Source: Polytrichum commune | Lineage: Eukaryota > Streptophyta > Polytrichopsida > Polytrichales > Polytrichaceae | DNA length: 64,000 nucleotides | Reading direction: 5' to 3' | Assembly: GCA_950295325.1 (NCBI GenBank) | Contig: OX485804.1 | Location: 42,024,429 to 42,088,428 of the forward strand | Notes under the pieces: model-generated | Database searches by the model: none | The model's input: only the letters and a program-made list of their open reading frames with translations | What the model was told of the DNA's origin: nothing | In this document: positions 1 through 12,477 of the stretch, one piece after another | Layout: each line of letters opens with the position of its first letter | How positions within the stretch are numbered: position 1 is the first letter of the stretch | Translations under genes and position numbers: made by a program

Positions 1-229
1 TCCATGTTTATCACTTCAATCATCCAATGCTAATTAATAAACGACATCTTTGAATTATGCAAGAAAACTTCATAAATTAAATAACACCTACTAACTTAGA
101 AAACATTTTTTACACCAATCATTCATAATTTGTGCACTAGAAAGAGAATTAGTCATTTTGTGATATAGGTATGGGATCACAACCAATATCCTACATCACT
201 ATTAATTTCATGTAGATTTTTCAACAAAC

Positions 230-545
230 TCATTCAAGGAGTTCCCATCAACCGGATCAAACTCAAAGACATCCCTCTCTACAACAAATGACATAGTCAT
301 CGTGTAGATTACGCTATCTACATCAACCCAAATAGAATCCGAGTGTTTATATTTGAATTTGAAGTGTCCAAGGACTTTCTAAAATAATTAAGATAAATCA
401 TAAAACCGGATATGGTAATAATTTTATTTTATTTATTTTATTAATCTTTATTCACCTTCTAATTAAAAAGGTCAATGGAATGCCTGCAACTTTCCCACCT
501 TGTACCACCTTCCGTCTCATTTTTTGAACTCGTTATATACACCAC
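230..545 (-). repeat. Coding-like remnant, copy A of a dispersed repeat
   Basis: Translation on the minus strand gives the pattern KYK..S...WVDVD..I followed by D.VD.NSL.EF. The same spacing and residues occur in the minus-strand open frame at 50575-50961. Upstream, both copies also share a segment beginning VQK.R.KV. The family is not recognised. It could be a fragment of a transposon-encoded protein or of a duplicated host gene. Copy A is shorter and more decayed than copy B. Confidence 0.5.
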
Positions 546-2979
546 GTGCCCTGGTCAACTCCATTGAGGACACATGTAGTTTGCAAAATTTGGGAAGGTC
601 TTCCCCTAGTCATCCTAACAATTGATTTAACTGTAGATGAGATAGTTATTGTACTCCTCTGCATAAAATACACTCCACAATCTATCCCAAGACCCAACAA
701 CATTCATTTTGTAGAAGATGAAGCATTGATGTAATCATCAACATCTCATCTTTCTACATCTCACATTTAGGAGGGTATCGGAAATCAATTGCATGTCGTC
801 GAAAAACGATTAGTGAAAGGGGAAAATCAAAGAGTTGGAGTTTGAAATCGACTCTTACCGTACGAGAGTGGAGAAAGCCAAATCTTCGGCACTCGTGAAA
901 ACACCCTATGTGAATGCTATGGAGCAAAGAAGAAAGCTCCAAAAAATGTGTCTACCTACTGCCTTTACGCCGCTTCATTGTTTCACGCTTTACCAATGCA
1001 AGACCTCCTACCTGAACGCTTCACCGCCTTCACGCCACTATGCTTGCCCAAAACCCTAAGCAAGTCCAAGGGTTGTTGAGAAATCACAACATTTCTTCCT
1101 CCAAGAAAATCCACAACATTTCCTACCATACTAACGCGTTTCATTCAAATTTGGATAGAATTTACACAATATTCATTTAAGTAGTCAAACCCATAATTAT
1201 TCTATTGATCCTACTACACATATTTGGGGGGATCCAATATCTATGACCTTATTTTTTTTTTTCTATTGATTACTAAAATGAAGGAATTATTCACCACCCT
1301 ATTTTACATATAATCATGTAGGGGACATACTTCCAATGCTATGGTAGATCTAACGAATTTATAAATTTTACCCTCAATGGATTAAATTAACCCTATTTTT
1401 TTTATCTCACGTGGTTTCTAAAATTCCGATAGTCACCTCCCCGAGCATAGTGCATGCTTCATGGAAACCTTTAATGTTTGCACGTTATGTTTGTTGCTCA
1501 CTTCTTGTTGTTTCAATAATTTGCTTGCTTTCAAGTATTAGCAAGGCCATGCTAAGTGTTACAAATTTGATTCAAGGCATTGCAATGTTGTGCATTTCAA
1601 AGCGCCCATTAATTGCTACATTAACGATGTGTTTGAAATATATAAAGCACTCATGGCCCATCGACCTCTCTTTCTGGTGTTGGTCCTCATCCACTATTTT
1701 AAACTCCAAGGGAAAGTTTGAAGCTAATGGACCCAATGTGGTTTCTTAAGACTTATGCGGAAAGAATACATTGAGGTTGATGTCCCATAAGCTTATTGAG
1801 GATACTCCATCCCTTGTTGAGAGAAAATTCACAAACAATACCAAGACCCAAGATAGAGTTTGCAATGGCAATTAAAGGGCAATCAAGGACACCGACGTAT
1901 TTGTGTTGTTGCACTTGCTGATGAATGAAAGAGATATGTGTTTTATATCTTCTTCTTCTTTTCTAAAGGTTAACTTCCCAGTTTTTGACTAATATGTTGG
2001 ATGATTATTTGCGGTGCAGGTTACATATGTGATGCCTCCACTTTGATGACTATGGAGATCTAACACAAACATGCATGAGAAGGTCAAGAAAATGAAGGTA
2101 TTTGAAGTATTTCAATAGAATTTCCAGCTTTTAATATGAAGTAAAATAGTATGTATTATTGTCTGATATAGGAATCTTATGATATGGTGTTTGTAGTCCA
2201 ATATTTCATTACATTTTGCAACTAATGTTAAAAATGGTTTTACAGATTGAGGAAGAATGTGAGGCTTTTCATGATGGTAGAGCTTCTTAATGAAGATGAC
2301 AAGGACAATGCTATTATTCACAAGAATGGCAACCAACATGTTCTTTATCAAAGCTTTTACCATACAAGTGACAGAAAGCTAAGGAAATTTCATTTTAGAC
2401 CTCTCACGGAGGGAGGAACATGTGGGAAGAGATGATGAACCACATTGAGTGGAAGGTATTGTCCATTACTAATGTTGGGGCCAAACAATTTTCTAACCTT
2501 ATAAACTCCAACATTAACCTAACAATAAGATATTCAGTAGTGGCATTGGATCTATTGAAGATCTTGCAACCAAAAGGAGGATCATTCAAGTGATTTAAAC
2601 CTGAAAGTTGAATAGCTAGGAGATTAGCGCTACATTGAGTGACATTATAGTTTATGTGTTTATGAACAATGACAATACATTGATTATTGTATTGTGATAC
2701 ACGTATATAGAAATATCTTTAGATATTATTTTTCACTTTTGATGAAAACAAACAGTAGCTCTAGATACTAGCATTTAACCACAAAATTGTGTCATTATTT
2801 GCAAGTTTGAGCTCTCACCTCAAGCTCAAAGCTACTTCAAAAGTAGCCTAAGCGTGTGTGCCCAGAGGAGCAAGTTCACTACAAATCCGTACTAGAAAAA
2901 CTTCATGTCAATTTATATGTGTAAGTGTCATTCTCCTTGAACAGGAGTGGTCAAAGACTCGTGTAGAAAAAATGAAATC

Positions 2980-3205
2980 CCTCTTAATTGGACACCTATA
3001 TTTGAGTGGTATACGACAAGACTTGTAGTTACAAACAAACATCAGAAAGTCACGTGTCATGATGAGCTTCAATCATGTGCTCAAAATATTTTTACCATTT
3101 CCAATTGAGCAGGCCTATGTGATCACTTAAAGAGATAGAGAATCTTCACTTTGACCTCTTGTGACTTTTGCGTCTCAAATGTCAAAGGACGATCTTAGTG
3201 ATTTG
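2980..3205 (+). repeat. Interspersed repeat family R2, copy 1
   Basis: It shares landmarks with other copies at about 6110-6320, 6475-6670, 18585-18795, 33790-34060 (inverted) and 34130-34330 (inverted). The landmarks are 'cacctatatttgagtggt', 'gtgctcaaaat', 'cctatgtgatca' and 'cttcactttga'. The length of about 200 bp, both orientations and lack of coding potential suggest a non-autonomous transposable element. The ends were not resolved. Confidence 0.55.
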
Positions 3206-3681
3206 CCAAATGCTAACCAGGTGAGGCTCTTCCTGATCCAATCCAGTGGCTTGTGAAGTTGGAAGTGCTCACAATAGGGCCACATTCCTTATATGACCTC
3301 TCAGGATAAGTTGATGTATGTCCTACTTCGTGGTGACGAAGTAAGGAGAGGTTGAAAACAGTGTATGTAAACCAGTGATATGAGGACTTGTGAATCCAAA
3401 AAAGTGGAAGCCTGCACTTTGACAGTGGCCACCACAATTTAGGTGGTATATTGAAAAAACTACTGTGAAGCTGATGACAATAAGCACAAGAACAGCTATA
3501 TTTATTATGACAATCCACTTCACACTGCAGAGACTCTATCATGGAAGAGAGCCTTTGTAGAGACAACTTGCACGTAATTTACGTTCTAGTGAAAGTACAA
3601 TTTTGGTATAAGTTCCCACTTTTAGGACGATTCCTTGGAAAAATATGAGTAGGTTCAAAATCCAGTCTGACGGATTCAACA

Positions 3682-6600
3682 TTAACTCTTTCCAAAGGAG
3701 ATAGAATAACTTCCTGTATTTGGGTCTTTCACAGCCTTAAAGTCATCAACACTCATGCCAAACTTTCCCAGTACAGTGTTGCCAAGATCCTTCAACTTAC
3801 CTGGTCAAGCAAAGCCAAATACATGCATCAGCTAACCTTTCAAAATTTGTATTAAGCGTTCGTAAATGTTGCCTTAAACCCTAGATAATCCTCAACAAAC
3901 ATGTGAAGAATGTAGGAAAACCAGCTTACCGATCATTTCCTCCTTCAGTTCCTCCCTTTTTTGTGCAACTATTGGTTCCAACCGAATTATAGAAACCTTG
4001 GCCGTTTTGTTGCCTGGATCAAGCTCAATGACCTTCTTCACATCTGTAACAAACAGATTGATATGTCAGGTTAGCTTTGAAATTTACCATATGGACTTGT
4101 AGTTCCATAATACATACATATACATTGTGAACCGCTTTGAAATCCTCCATCAGAAAGCCTGCAAGGGACACTGATGCCTATATGTCCTTCAATGCCTACA
4201 AACTCAAACAAACTTCTACACTTTTCTGCTTGATTTGAGGAACACTGTGGACACAGTTCATTTGCACCAGGTCATTTATAATACCCACAATTGCAACTGC
4301 ATAGGGGTCTAATGCCATCCGACAAATTGAAGGTGCATTCACACACGACCACCACAATGGTTGAGTTGTGGTTTGGGCCCACTTTCAAACATGACTATTT
4401 TTTCCGTTTTCACACAACCACCCGTGATAGTTAAAGAGTGGATTTGTCCTCAGCAATAGTCTCTCCCAATGGTTCAATCCGCAGAGTGGGAACAAGCACT
4501 TTAATGGATTCTAGTGGGAAGATTGTCTAAGAGAAATTACCTCCTACAAATTCTCTCCCATTCTTTTGGCCTTGAACTTCTCTCAGTGCCACATAGTAAC
4601 TACAAACAAAATAGAGCCAAAGAAAGTAAACTACAACCATCGCAACTACTCCCAACTACACCATATATTGTAGGTGGGCAAGAGTAGTTGTGGTTGTCAT
4701 CAATACACCTTTTCCCTCCTTATCCCTCCAGATTAAAACTAAAGAAAGTAGACTACAACCATCAACCATCAAAACGGTAGTTGTGTGTAAACACACCTTG
4801 AGTTACACTAATTGTGACTTCAATCAGGTCAATGGACAAGTAGGACAACCTACAATTCACCAGCATGACGAGCAGTTGGGTCGAACGTTACTAAACTCAT
4901 TTCTAAATTCTTTCATGTGGAGAAACTGCATACCAGTAAGTGCTTCCTCAAACTTTTCAAGACTCTCATTTGCCTGAGCACGTCTCAGAAGAGCTTTAAC
5001 ATAATTTGGATCAAGTTCCAAAGCTTTGGAGCTCTCCTGCACAGCACCTTTATAGTTTTTCTGCAAAACACAATTAACAATGTATCAATAAACAAAACTG
5101 ATTTCAGGAATCAAAGGTAACTTCAGCATAACTATGGGATTCTGAAAGTCAGAGGAGCAGAATCTGATGTTTGCAACTTAAGTGCATGTGGACATGCTAT
5201 AAACCTAGTCGCATTTATAAGAGAACATCAATAAGAAAAAATTAGTGAACAAATTAGAGAACATCAGATGTTTCTGCCATTGAGTATTACTGGATGCTGG
5301 ACAAAGGTAGTAAAACCTAACCCTAACACCAGCCTTTCCTTCTAATTGAAGTGCTTAGAAGAATATGGAGATTACACACCAGATTGATTTCACAAATTGC
5401 TCGATTTGAGTAACACTGTGCACGCAGTTCATTTGCGCCCGGGTCATTTACAATACCCTCGATTGCAGCTGCATAGCAGTCTAATGCTTCTGTATATTTG
5501 CCCGCTGCATACAAGTTGTTGCCCTCCACCTTTGCTGCATTTGCTGCCGCGAGGGCTTTCTGCATTCAAAACAGCACACCAGTGAATTCAAGTAAAACTG
5601 GCCTAAGCTAAGAGAAGGCTGTCAAGACAACAAATGACTCATAATGCAAAACATTAACTAGTCTTAATGGATTATCATAAGAGCATCCAGAGATAAAAAC
5701 AGGGCACATGTATCCTTAACATCCACCCACCGATTTTAATTGTTCCTCTGTCAAGGCATCTTCAAAATGGTCTTCATGATGCCCTGATGTGGTAGTTCCT
5801 TTCCCATCCGATGAACTTTTAGCCTCATCGTCCAAGTCGCTACCCCCCTCACTCGCAGTCTCCCATCCATCTCCTTCAACTTCCGTATGCTGATCACCTT
5901 TCTTCTTTGCATTTGCTTGTTGTGAGGCCTCTACAATTTAACCACGCAATAATCAGTTAGCTACACCAAATGGTACCTATTTTGCAGAGGACCGCTAAAT
6001 TTCCAACAATGGTTACATAGGGAGCCCTGGATGATAGGTTTGATCGAAACATAGTATGTAAGTAAAACGATACACACCTCCCCTAAGCAAAGCAGACCTA
6101 ATTCAATTAATTATCTTAAACAGACACCTATATTAGAGTGGTGTGTGGTTAGGTGTGGATCTAAGAACAGACACCAAAAAGACATCATGTGTTTCAAAGA
6201 TATTGGACTACATGCTCAAAATTTGTTAAACATTTTATGCTCAATATTCAACATGATTGGGGGACCTATATGATCATCTGATAAGAGAGCGTATCTTCAC
6301 TGTCATCATGACTTAAAATATTCATACAAGCTCTGAAAATAATGAGGAATATGGCTACATGCACGAGAAGTGTTGATCAATGTGCACTGATTACGATATG
6401 TTCCATATCCTCCGAGATGTGGGTACAGAGCTAAAAGCATCCATAATTAGGCCCGCAGGCCTAATTTGCTTGCTTATCTTAAGTGGAAACCTTTATCTGA
6501 GTGGTAGGTGGTTAGGTGCAGATCTTAAAACAAACACCATAAAAACATGTGTTTAAAAGAAATTGGACTATGTGCTCAAAATTTTCTAACCATTCTAGGC

Positions 6601-7100
6601 TCAATTGTCAACATAATTGGAGGGACCTATGTGGCCTTCTTGTGCCTCACTGTCAGTGGACTTTCATGATTCATAACATTATAAGGTAGCAAACAAAAAA
6701 AAGGAATCAAATAAGGCTACCATCTATCTTACCCGCTGCTTTAAAATCCACACACGCAGCAGACTGAAAAAAGTGACAAAAAATGAACCAAACGACTATT
6801 CCACGTTACCACGGCATGCCCGTTCGACCAAGTAAATCCCCAAACAAACTCACCATCCCTCGCGGCCATCAACGTCTCGTCGCCACGGATTGCTGCCAAA
6901 ACCTCCGGTGTCTGAGGTTTTAGGTCTTGCAACGCATCTCCGCCAGATTGAGCAGGATCCTGTGCGTTGGAAGAGGGATTTGTTTTTTCGGTTTGGAGTG
7001 GAATCGCCTCCGGCGCTGTTGCTGCCTCCTTGCTCTTGTGCAGTGGCAATTTCGGCTCATACTCCGGAACGTCATCCTCCGCAAGCTCGATGATCACCAT
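3682..7100 (-). CDS. TPR protein of the TTC1 (tetratricopeptide repeat domain 1) type
   Basis: Exons on the minus strand are 7100-6854, 5930-5731, 5559-5380, 5060-4934, 4043-3930 and 3800-3682. All junctions are GT-AG and the phases add up to 328 residues plus stop. The N-terminal third is acidic and low in complexity, with the motif DGWETASEGG typical of plant TTC1 proteins. Three TPR units follow from about residue 150 to 265 (start KALAAANAAKVEGNNLYAAG, later KALELDPNYVKALLRRAQAN). The C-terminal tail LKDLGNTVLGKFGMSVDDFK is a hallmark of this family. TTC1 proteins are cytosolic adaptors that in animals bind Hsp90 and G-alpha proteins; the plant role is not established. The start at 7100 gives the usual MVIIEL-type N-terminus, although the frame stays open upstream to another ATG at 7430. 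Intron 1 holds two R2 repeats; intron 4 holds a relic of exon 3 and a small inverted-repeat element. Confidence 0.93.
4226..4317 (-). repeat. Relic of TTC1 exon 3 inside intron 4
   Basis: About 92 bp here align with 5395-5491 in exon 3 of the same gene at roughly 80 percent identity by eye. Shared landmarks are 'cagttcatttgc', 'ggtcattta', 'aataccc' and 'gtctaatgc'. Both are in the same orientation. The relic sits downstream of exon 4 in transcript order, so it is a partial duplication rather than a skipped exon. No intact splice sites were recognised around it. Confidence 0.75.
4330..4799. mobile_element. Small inverted-repeat element (MITE-like), family R3, copy 1
   Basis: The ends are inverted copies of each other over about 24 bp (4330-4353 and 4776-4799), both reading AAGGTG then an ACACAC core and a CACC/TACC tail. 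The interior is non-coding with repeated 'ctacaacca' and 'gtagttgtgg' motifs. A second copy in the opposite orientation lies at 54586-55000. No convincing target-site duplication was seen. It lies directly beside the exon 3 relic. Confidence 0.6.
6110..6320 (+). repeat. Interspersed repeat family R2, copy 2 (TTC1 intron 1)
   Basis: It contains 'cacctatattagagtggt', 'catgtgtttcaaagatattg', 'atgctcaaaat' and 'gggacctatatgatcat', matching the other R2 copies. It lies in the long first intron of the TTC1-like gene. Confidence 0.55.
6475..6670 (+). repeat. Interspersed repeat family R2, copy 3 (TTC1 intron 1)
   Basis: A direct neighbour of copy 2 with the same order of motifs ('gagtggtaggtggttaggtg', 'tgtgctcaaaatttt', 'gggacctatgtgg'). 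Two copies of the same family 150 bp apart may reflect a local duplication. Confidence 0.55.
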
Positions 7101-8243
7101 CTTCGTCCTCCGACAACAGAGAGTGAACAATTGATTCCAAACACCAACAGACAGAGCGAGACAGGACAGAGCGACAGAGGTTGAGAGAGAGAATTGGTTG
7201 GAGTTTCGAAATGGCGATGATCCTCCGATCCTGGATTCCGCAATCTGACCTAATTTGGGTTCGACACTTGGTGCCTCTCCTTCCAACACTCTCCAAGTCA
7301 CTCGAAGCCTCTGGACTTGTGGTGCATAACGTTTCTCATTCGTCACGTGACTCTCATCCAACAGTATTCTGTTCCTTTTCCCAACAGACCATGGGAAAGA
7401 AGGGTATGCGGCGTCCTTTATTGTGGGCATAACACTAAATTAATGCCCCCTTCCCACTTGACTTTACCATATAACCAAAGTCTTTCCTAAAAACCGGGTA
7501 AAGCTCTCTTGGTTATAGGGGAGGCATCCGGCTATCTCAATGCACCTACAAGTACTTGCTCCAGAGATTTTCGAGTAGGATTTAGTCAAGTAGTTTTCAC
7601 ACTTGTTCATTGTTTTTATCTACCAAGCAGTGAATGGTGGATAGTTTTTGGTCCAATCCCCAAACGCCTCATTACTGGTCGGAGATGACCTTAAACTACT
7701 AGATGATGGTGGAGAGATACCCAAATCTCAAGGGAGAGGTTGGCGGTTCGAATCCCGACTGTGAAATCTCATGAGTCTCTACTTGACATAAAACTTGTCA
7801 GGTGGTCAACTGCCTCTTGTGCTTTGGCAGTGGCATGTCGGCCTTCTCTCTAAAATTTAAAAATAAATAATAAAATATAATAAAACCTTACTACTCATTT
7901 GTCTTACCGTCAGTTTCTGTTAATGCAGCTCCTCGTGCCCTCATAGCTAAGAGTAAAAGCAACCAATCACAAGGGCGGTAGGCGACACTTTTAAAGGTCC
8001 TACATTCTTGCCTCATGTCTAGGTACCGATGGTGTTTGAGACTTAAAACCTCCACTTTTTAAACCATGCCACATCATTTGCCAACTAGGCTCGGCACTAG
8101 ATAATGTCGATGGTGTGAAGGCCGTGTTTTTAGAACCAATTTTCACGCTTAGCTTGAGCCCGAGTGGGAAGGAGGGATAAGTCCTAATTGTGCTATACCA
8201 ATCTTAATAGTAAAATGACCTAACTCTAGTTCGTGGTGGGATT
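7101..8243. other. Upstream region of the TTC1-like gene
   Basis: This stretch lies between the start of the TTC1-like gene and the CACTA transposon. Positions 7101-7430 stay open in the TTC1 frame and probably represent 5' leader and promoter. Positions 7677-7886 hold a SINE. The rest has no recognised content and ends at the ATT target-site copy of the CACTA element (8241-8243). Confidence 0.6.
7677..7886 (+). mobile_element. tRNA-type SINE, copy 1
   Basis: It matches the copies at 20067-20257 and 47765-47947 along its whole length of about 180 bp. It contains a perfect RNA polymerase III box B, GGTTCGAATCC, and ends in an A/T-rich tail. The target-site duplication is not clear, which fits an older insertion than the other two. 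Confidence 0.8.
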
Positions 8244-8493
8244 CACTATGCCAAAAACAAGCTTTTTTTACTACAACAAGTTGACTGAACTAGACTAACT
8301 AGTCACATGAGGACTACAACTAGTAAAAATAGATTCCCAGAAGATTCTCAGTCAAGTTGTAGTAAAAAATAAGAGGACCTCGAGGGGACCAGCTTTGGGA
8401 ACAAAATTTTACTCATTGGGTACGACCATGGTAACCAATTTGACTAGTTTTAGTCAACGTTGACTACATCAGTCGACGTCTCAAAAGACCACA

Positions 8494-11400
8494 CTATAAT
8501 TTATCTTCATTGTAATCTGGCTCTTCCTCTCTTTCTTGCATTGCTACATGAACGTCCTCAGCTTCTAGTACTGTGCATCCTTCTAGCACAGGTGCACGAG
8601 GTTGCACATCTTCGTTTAAAATATTAGATCTCAATCCACGGTAGTCTTCATCTCTGCCTAGAACTAAACTGAGTGGCTCAGGTCTCCTCTCGGATGTAGA
8701 TGCCACTCTTGCACCTCGAGCTTCTTTCCTCAGCATAACTTTCCATTCGGGATTCTCTACATCGTCCACAAAAAAAGACTTGTTGCACATGGAGGGGAAA
8801 TGCAAAGGAGTCTGTTGAATACAGGATGATACGATCGAATTTGATTAATGTGAAGCCGTAGTCGTCACGTTTCATTGTTGCTCCGACGCCCCGGAGGTTA
8901 GCTCTCACCCATGTGCAATACAAAACTATCAGCTCAAACTTTCCATAGTCTACCCCTATTATTTCTTCCACCCATCCTATGTATTCTAAATTTGTTGTGT
9001 GTACATTTCGTGAATTGTTGCTCGCACGACATGCTTACAAAAATGTAGTTGCCACACCACTATCACACGTATTCATGTTTGATTCTACGCTGCGAACCCT
9101 GATGTGGTTGCCGTACGCATACATAGACTTGTAGGATTTGGCGTTCCTTGAAGGTGGCATTAGCAATGCTTGAACATCCATGGATACATCAATCCCTTGG
9201 TTGATGTCATCTTGCACTACAACAGGAAACCAGGTTGTGAAGGCCTCCTCTTGCATGTTGTTTGGGTACTCCAATCTCCTACCCCGGTGTTGACGTCGCA
9301 TGTCTTCCTTTGACCTCTCCCTTCGGGTCATTTCTGCAGTGTGTCGTCTACACCACACACCCATTTTTTGGTGTCATTATTTACTTGGATTACCAAGACA
9401 CTATAACAGAGCTTCAAAAATGCAATGACTGAAATTAGTCATCCAAATAACAATGATGACTCCATTTAGTTTTGTGAAGCATATCTAGTATTGTTGTTAG
9501 TCACACTATGGATGCTTATGACTATGACTACTCAACAATGTAGTCACAGGAGCAACAACACATAGTACGTGGTTTTACTCTCTGTAAACTTGCAATGGCT
9601 CCGCATTGTTCAACACAAATTCATGTATCCAAAGACGTAGTTCGTCTGGCAACAATCGATGCCGTCCATTTCCTTCTATGACCTCGTTATTCATTGCAGG
9701 TTCTTCTTTGTCGTCCCACACACGACGCTCACTTTCACAACATTGTTGCATATATTCAATAAAAAATCCCATTGCTTCATCCATGATGTAGCCTTGTGCC
9801 ATAGAGCCCTCAGGATTGCTTCGAAGACGCACATATCCTTTCAGAGTTTTCAGGTACCGTTCCATTGGGTACATCCACCGGGTGTGCACTGGTCCGCAAA
9901 TGTCTAACTGTTGCACCAAGTGAATAGGCAAGTGAGACATGACATCAAAGAATGTTGGTGGTAAGACCCTTTCCAATATACACATAGTAACGGCTGTCTC
10001 ATTGAACAAATCAGTCATGCTTGAAGGATCCACCGACTTCACGCACAAACGGGCAAAGACTCGGCATATCCGTATAATGGCAATTCGGACATCCTTTGGT
10101 AAGAGCGTTCGTAAACACAATGGCAAGATTTGTTGCATTAGAATGTGGTAGTCATGACTCTTCATTCCTCGTAACTCTCCATCTTTGTGATTCTTTTAGA
10201 CAGTTGGCCCACGTAATTGCTAAGAGTCTTCAATCCACAAATGATGTTTGTAAACACAACATTCTTTGTTCTTGATAGAATATACGGAGCTCTTGGTATG
10301 AACAAGGTTCCCCTTGCACTGCCAGGAACTGCGTGCAATTCTGGCCTAATGTTTGCTTCCGCTAGATCCATCCGTATTTTGAGGTTATTCTTTAAATCCT
10401 AAATTGTCTTCATGATGTTCTCACATAAGTTTTTTTCACAGTGCATTGCATCGAGCACATGCCTTATTGTAAGAGACTGCATACAAACAGTGGCTCCCAT
10501 TAGTGGAATTATATTTGTACTCTTAGTCATCATACAGTCACTATTATATTAGCATTGACAATGTGTAGTCAATCATATTTGACTATAGTCAAGTTTGCAT
10601 GGATGTCACTAGAAGTTGACTACCGGTAGTCCTCCAAACCAATTTTTGAAGCTTTGAGTTATTTTTTGACTATTGTTAGTTTTATTTTAAGTCATGAGGG
10701 TATGACAATGGGTTTGGAACTAAACACTCACCTGCCAATATGGAAGTGCAAATAATGCAGACAGTCTTTTCACGCATGTGTCATGTATTGAATCGTTTAA
10801 CCCCCCTGGTCTGTTTCGTGGGGAGTCAGCCAACCAATTTTCTCTCCTCATCGCATAACGGACTATGTCACGGCCACTTAGCTGTCTTGGTGGTGGACAG
10901 GTCTCAGTTGATCCATCAAATGCTCTCTGCAATCTTCGATATGGATGGGTTCGGTTCAAGAAACGACGATGCCCTAAATATACATTATTCGTTAACGCTG
11001 CAGAACGTCGGGTTGTTACACTAGGACCACATTCGGTGCACTATCTGTACCCCTTTGTCACTTGCCCTGACACTAAGCCATATGTCGGGAAGTCGTGGAT
11101 GCACCACATGAGGATGGCCTTCAACGTGAAACTCCTATTCACACTCTCTGCAGATGCATCTACTGCATCAATGCCTTCCCAAAGTTGCTGCAATTCTTCA
11201 ATCAATGGAGCAAGGTACACGTCCACATTTTCAGATGTGACACTCTCTTTCCCAGGAATGATGAGGGCCAACATTAAGAAAAACCGCTTTGTCACCAACC
11301 ATGGTGGCAGATTGTAGTTCAGTAGTACAACTGGCCAAGTGGAATGACTTAGGGATTGGTTTGAGAATGGATTGACACCGTCTAGAGCAAGTCCTAGTCG

Positions 11401-12477
11401 TATGTTCCTTTCCTCCAACGCAAACCCTGGATATACAGAGTCAATGTGTTTCCACGCCTTTGAGTTAGGAATGCATTCCACGTTGCCATTACAGTTCTTC
11501 CGTTCGATATGCCACTTATTTAATTTTGCGAGAAATGTACATCGATACATCCTTCGTAGCCGTGGTATGAGTGGAAAATGCCGCAGAACTTTCATTGGTG
11601 TCATGCTTGACTCGGATTTGTACCTCAATTGTCCACATTTTGGACAATTCATTGCGCCTTCTAGCTCCTTTCGGAATAAACAACACCCATTTATACAAGC
11701 ATGTATTGAGACAAATGATAATCCGAGTTGCCTTAGATACTTACGAGCTTCATAGTAAGATTTTGGAAGAGTGTTTTTGATAGGTAATAGCTCCGACAGC
11801 AACTTCAACAATTCTGTAGCGCATGCATTGGAGACTCCAAAGACAGCAAAGCAATTTAAAAGGAGAATGACCGCAACTACTCAGCTTGTTTTGCTGCCCT
11901 CATGCAGTGGGACTGCAGATTCTTCTAGTAGATCCATTCCTTCCTCAACCATAAATTCCCGTTCATCTTCAAGTATGGTATCCTCCTGGCCATCATTGTT
12001 GTTGTTCTCAAACCGACCAAAACACTTTGTTATCATCCGCTGCACTTCAAACTCGCCTTCATCATTCTCATGCTCACTTGCGCCGCTGCTTTCCTCGTGT
12101 TCGGCGTCCATTGTGCTTGGAAGAACGTCATCAGTATTTGGTGTTCTTACTTGGCCAGTAAGACCAGTCTGTAGTCACAACATTGACATATGTGACTATG
12201 GATAGTCAAATACTGACATTATAGGGTTAGGGTTTAGATGCACTAATTCCAACCACATTTTAGGAATACAAACACGTACCAGTATAGACCTATGGAATTG
12301 TGGATCGCGCTTGTAATGCCTTAGATGTTTGCGAATGGTTTCTCTTGATAGAACCCTCCCACCCATGCAGTTTTTACATGGACATGGATATGATGACAGG
12401 AACATTCCATTTGCCTCCTTCTCCTCTAGGTCCCACAGTTGTAGGTGCATGAGTTCGTCTCTTGAATTCTTGTCCAT
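8494..12477 (-). pseudogene. TNP2-type CACTA transposase gene, mildly decayed
   Basis: In minus-strand order: a transposase-associated domain at 12477-12280 (YPCPCKNCMGG, then IRKHLRHYKRD); an acidic linker at 12168-11884; the TNP2 core at 11813-10732 (MNCPKCGQLRYKSES, FPLIPRLRRMYR, LGLALDGVNPFSNQS, STWPVVLLNYNLPPW, GHRRFL); a continuation at 10480-10162; a DUF4218 domain at 10165-9575 (MKSHDYHILMQQ, PPTFFDVMSHLPIHLV, GPVHTRWMYPMERYLKTLK); and a DUF4216 region from 9364 to 8494 (RGVGATMKRDDYGFTLIKF). This is the standard domain order of CACTA transposases. Breaks seen: an in-frame TAG near 11041, another near 10399, a frame change between 10200 and 10160 that might instead be an intron, and a frame change at a T7 tract near 8770. 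This copy is probably inactive. Confidence 0.9.

Larger units (their letters stand above)
1..3681. other. Gene-free left flank with decayed repeats
   Basis: No gene is recognised here. The stretch is AT-rich and every open frame is short. Positions 230-545, read on the minus strand, encode a peptide-like segment matching the one at 50630-50930, and 1290-1440 resembles 50990-51200, so this flank holds one copy of a dispersed repeat longer than 500 bp. A further repeat copy lies at about 2980-3205. The 112-codon open frame at 1411-1749 has no family resemblance I can name and lies in decayed sequence. Confidence 0.55.

Noticed and set aside
1411-1749. 112-codon open frame on the plus strand
   Set aside because: Cys/Ser/Leu-rich with no family resemblance, surrounded by decayed sequence and without splice or codon support.
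3213-3566. 117-codon minus-strand frame downstream of the TTC1-like gene
   Set aside because: Two overlapping frames are open on the same strand and the translation has no recognisable motif; it lies past the TTC1 stop codon.
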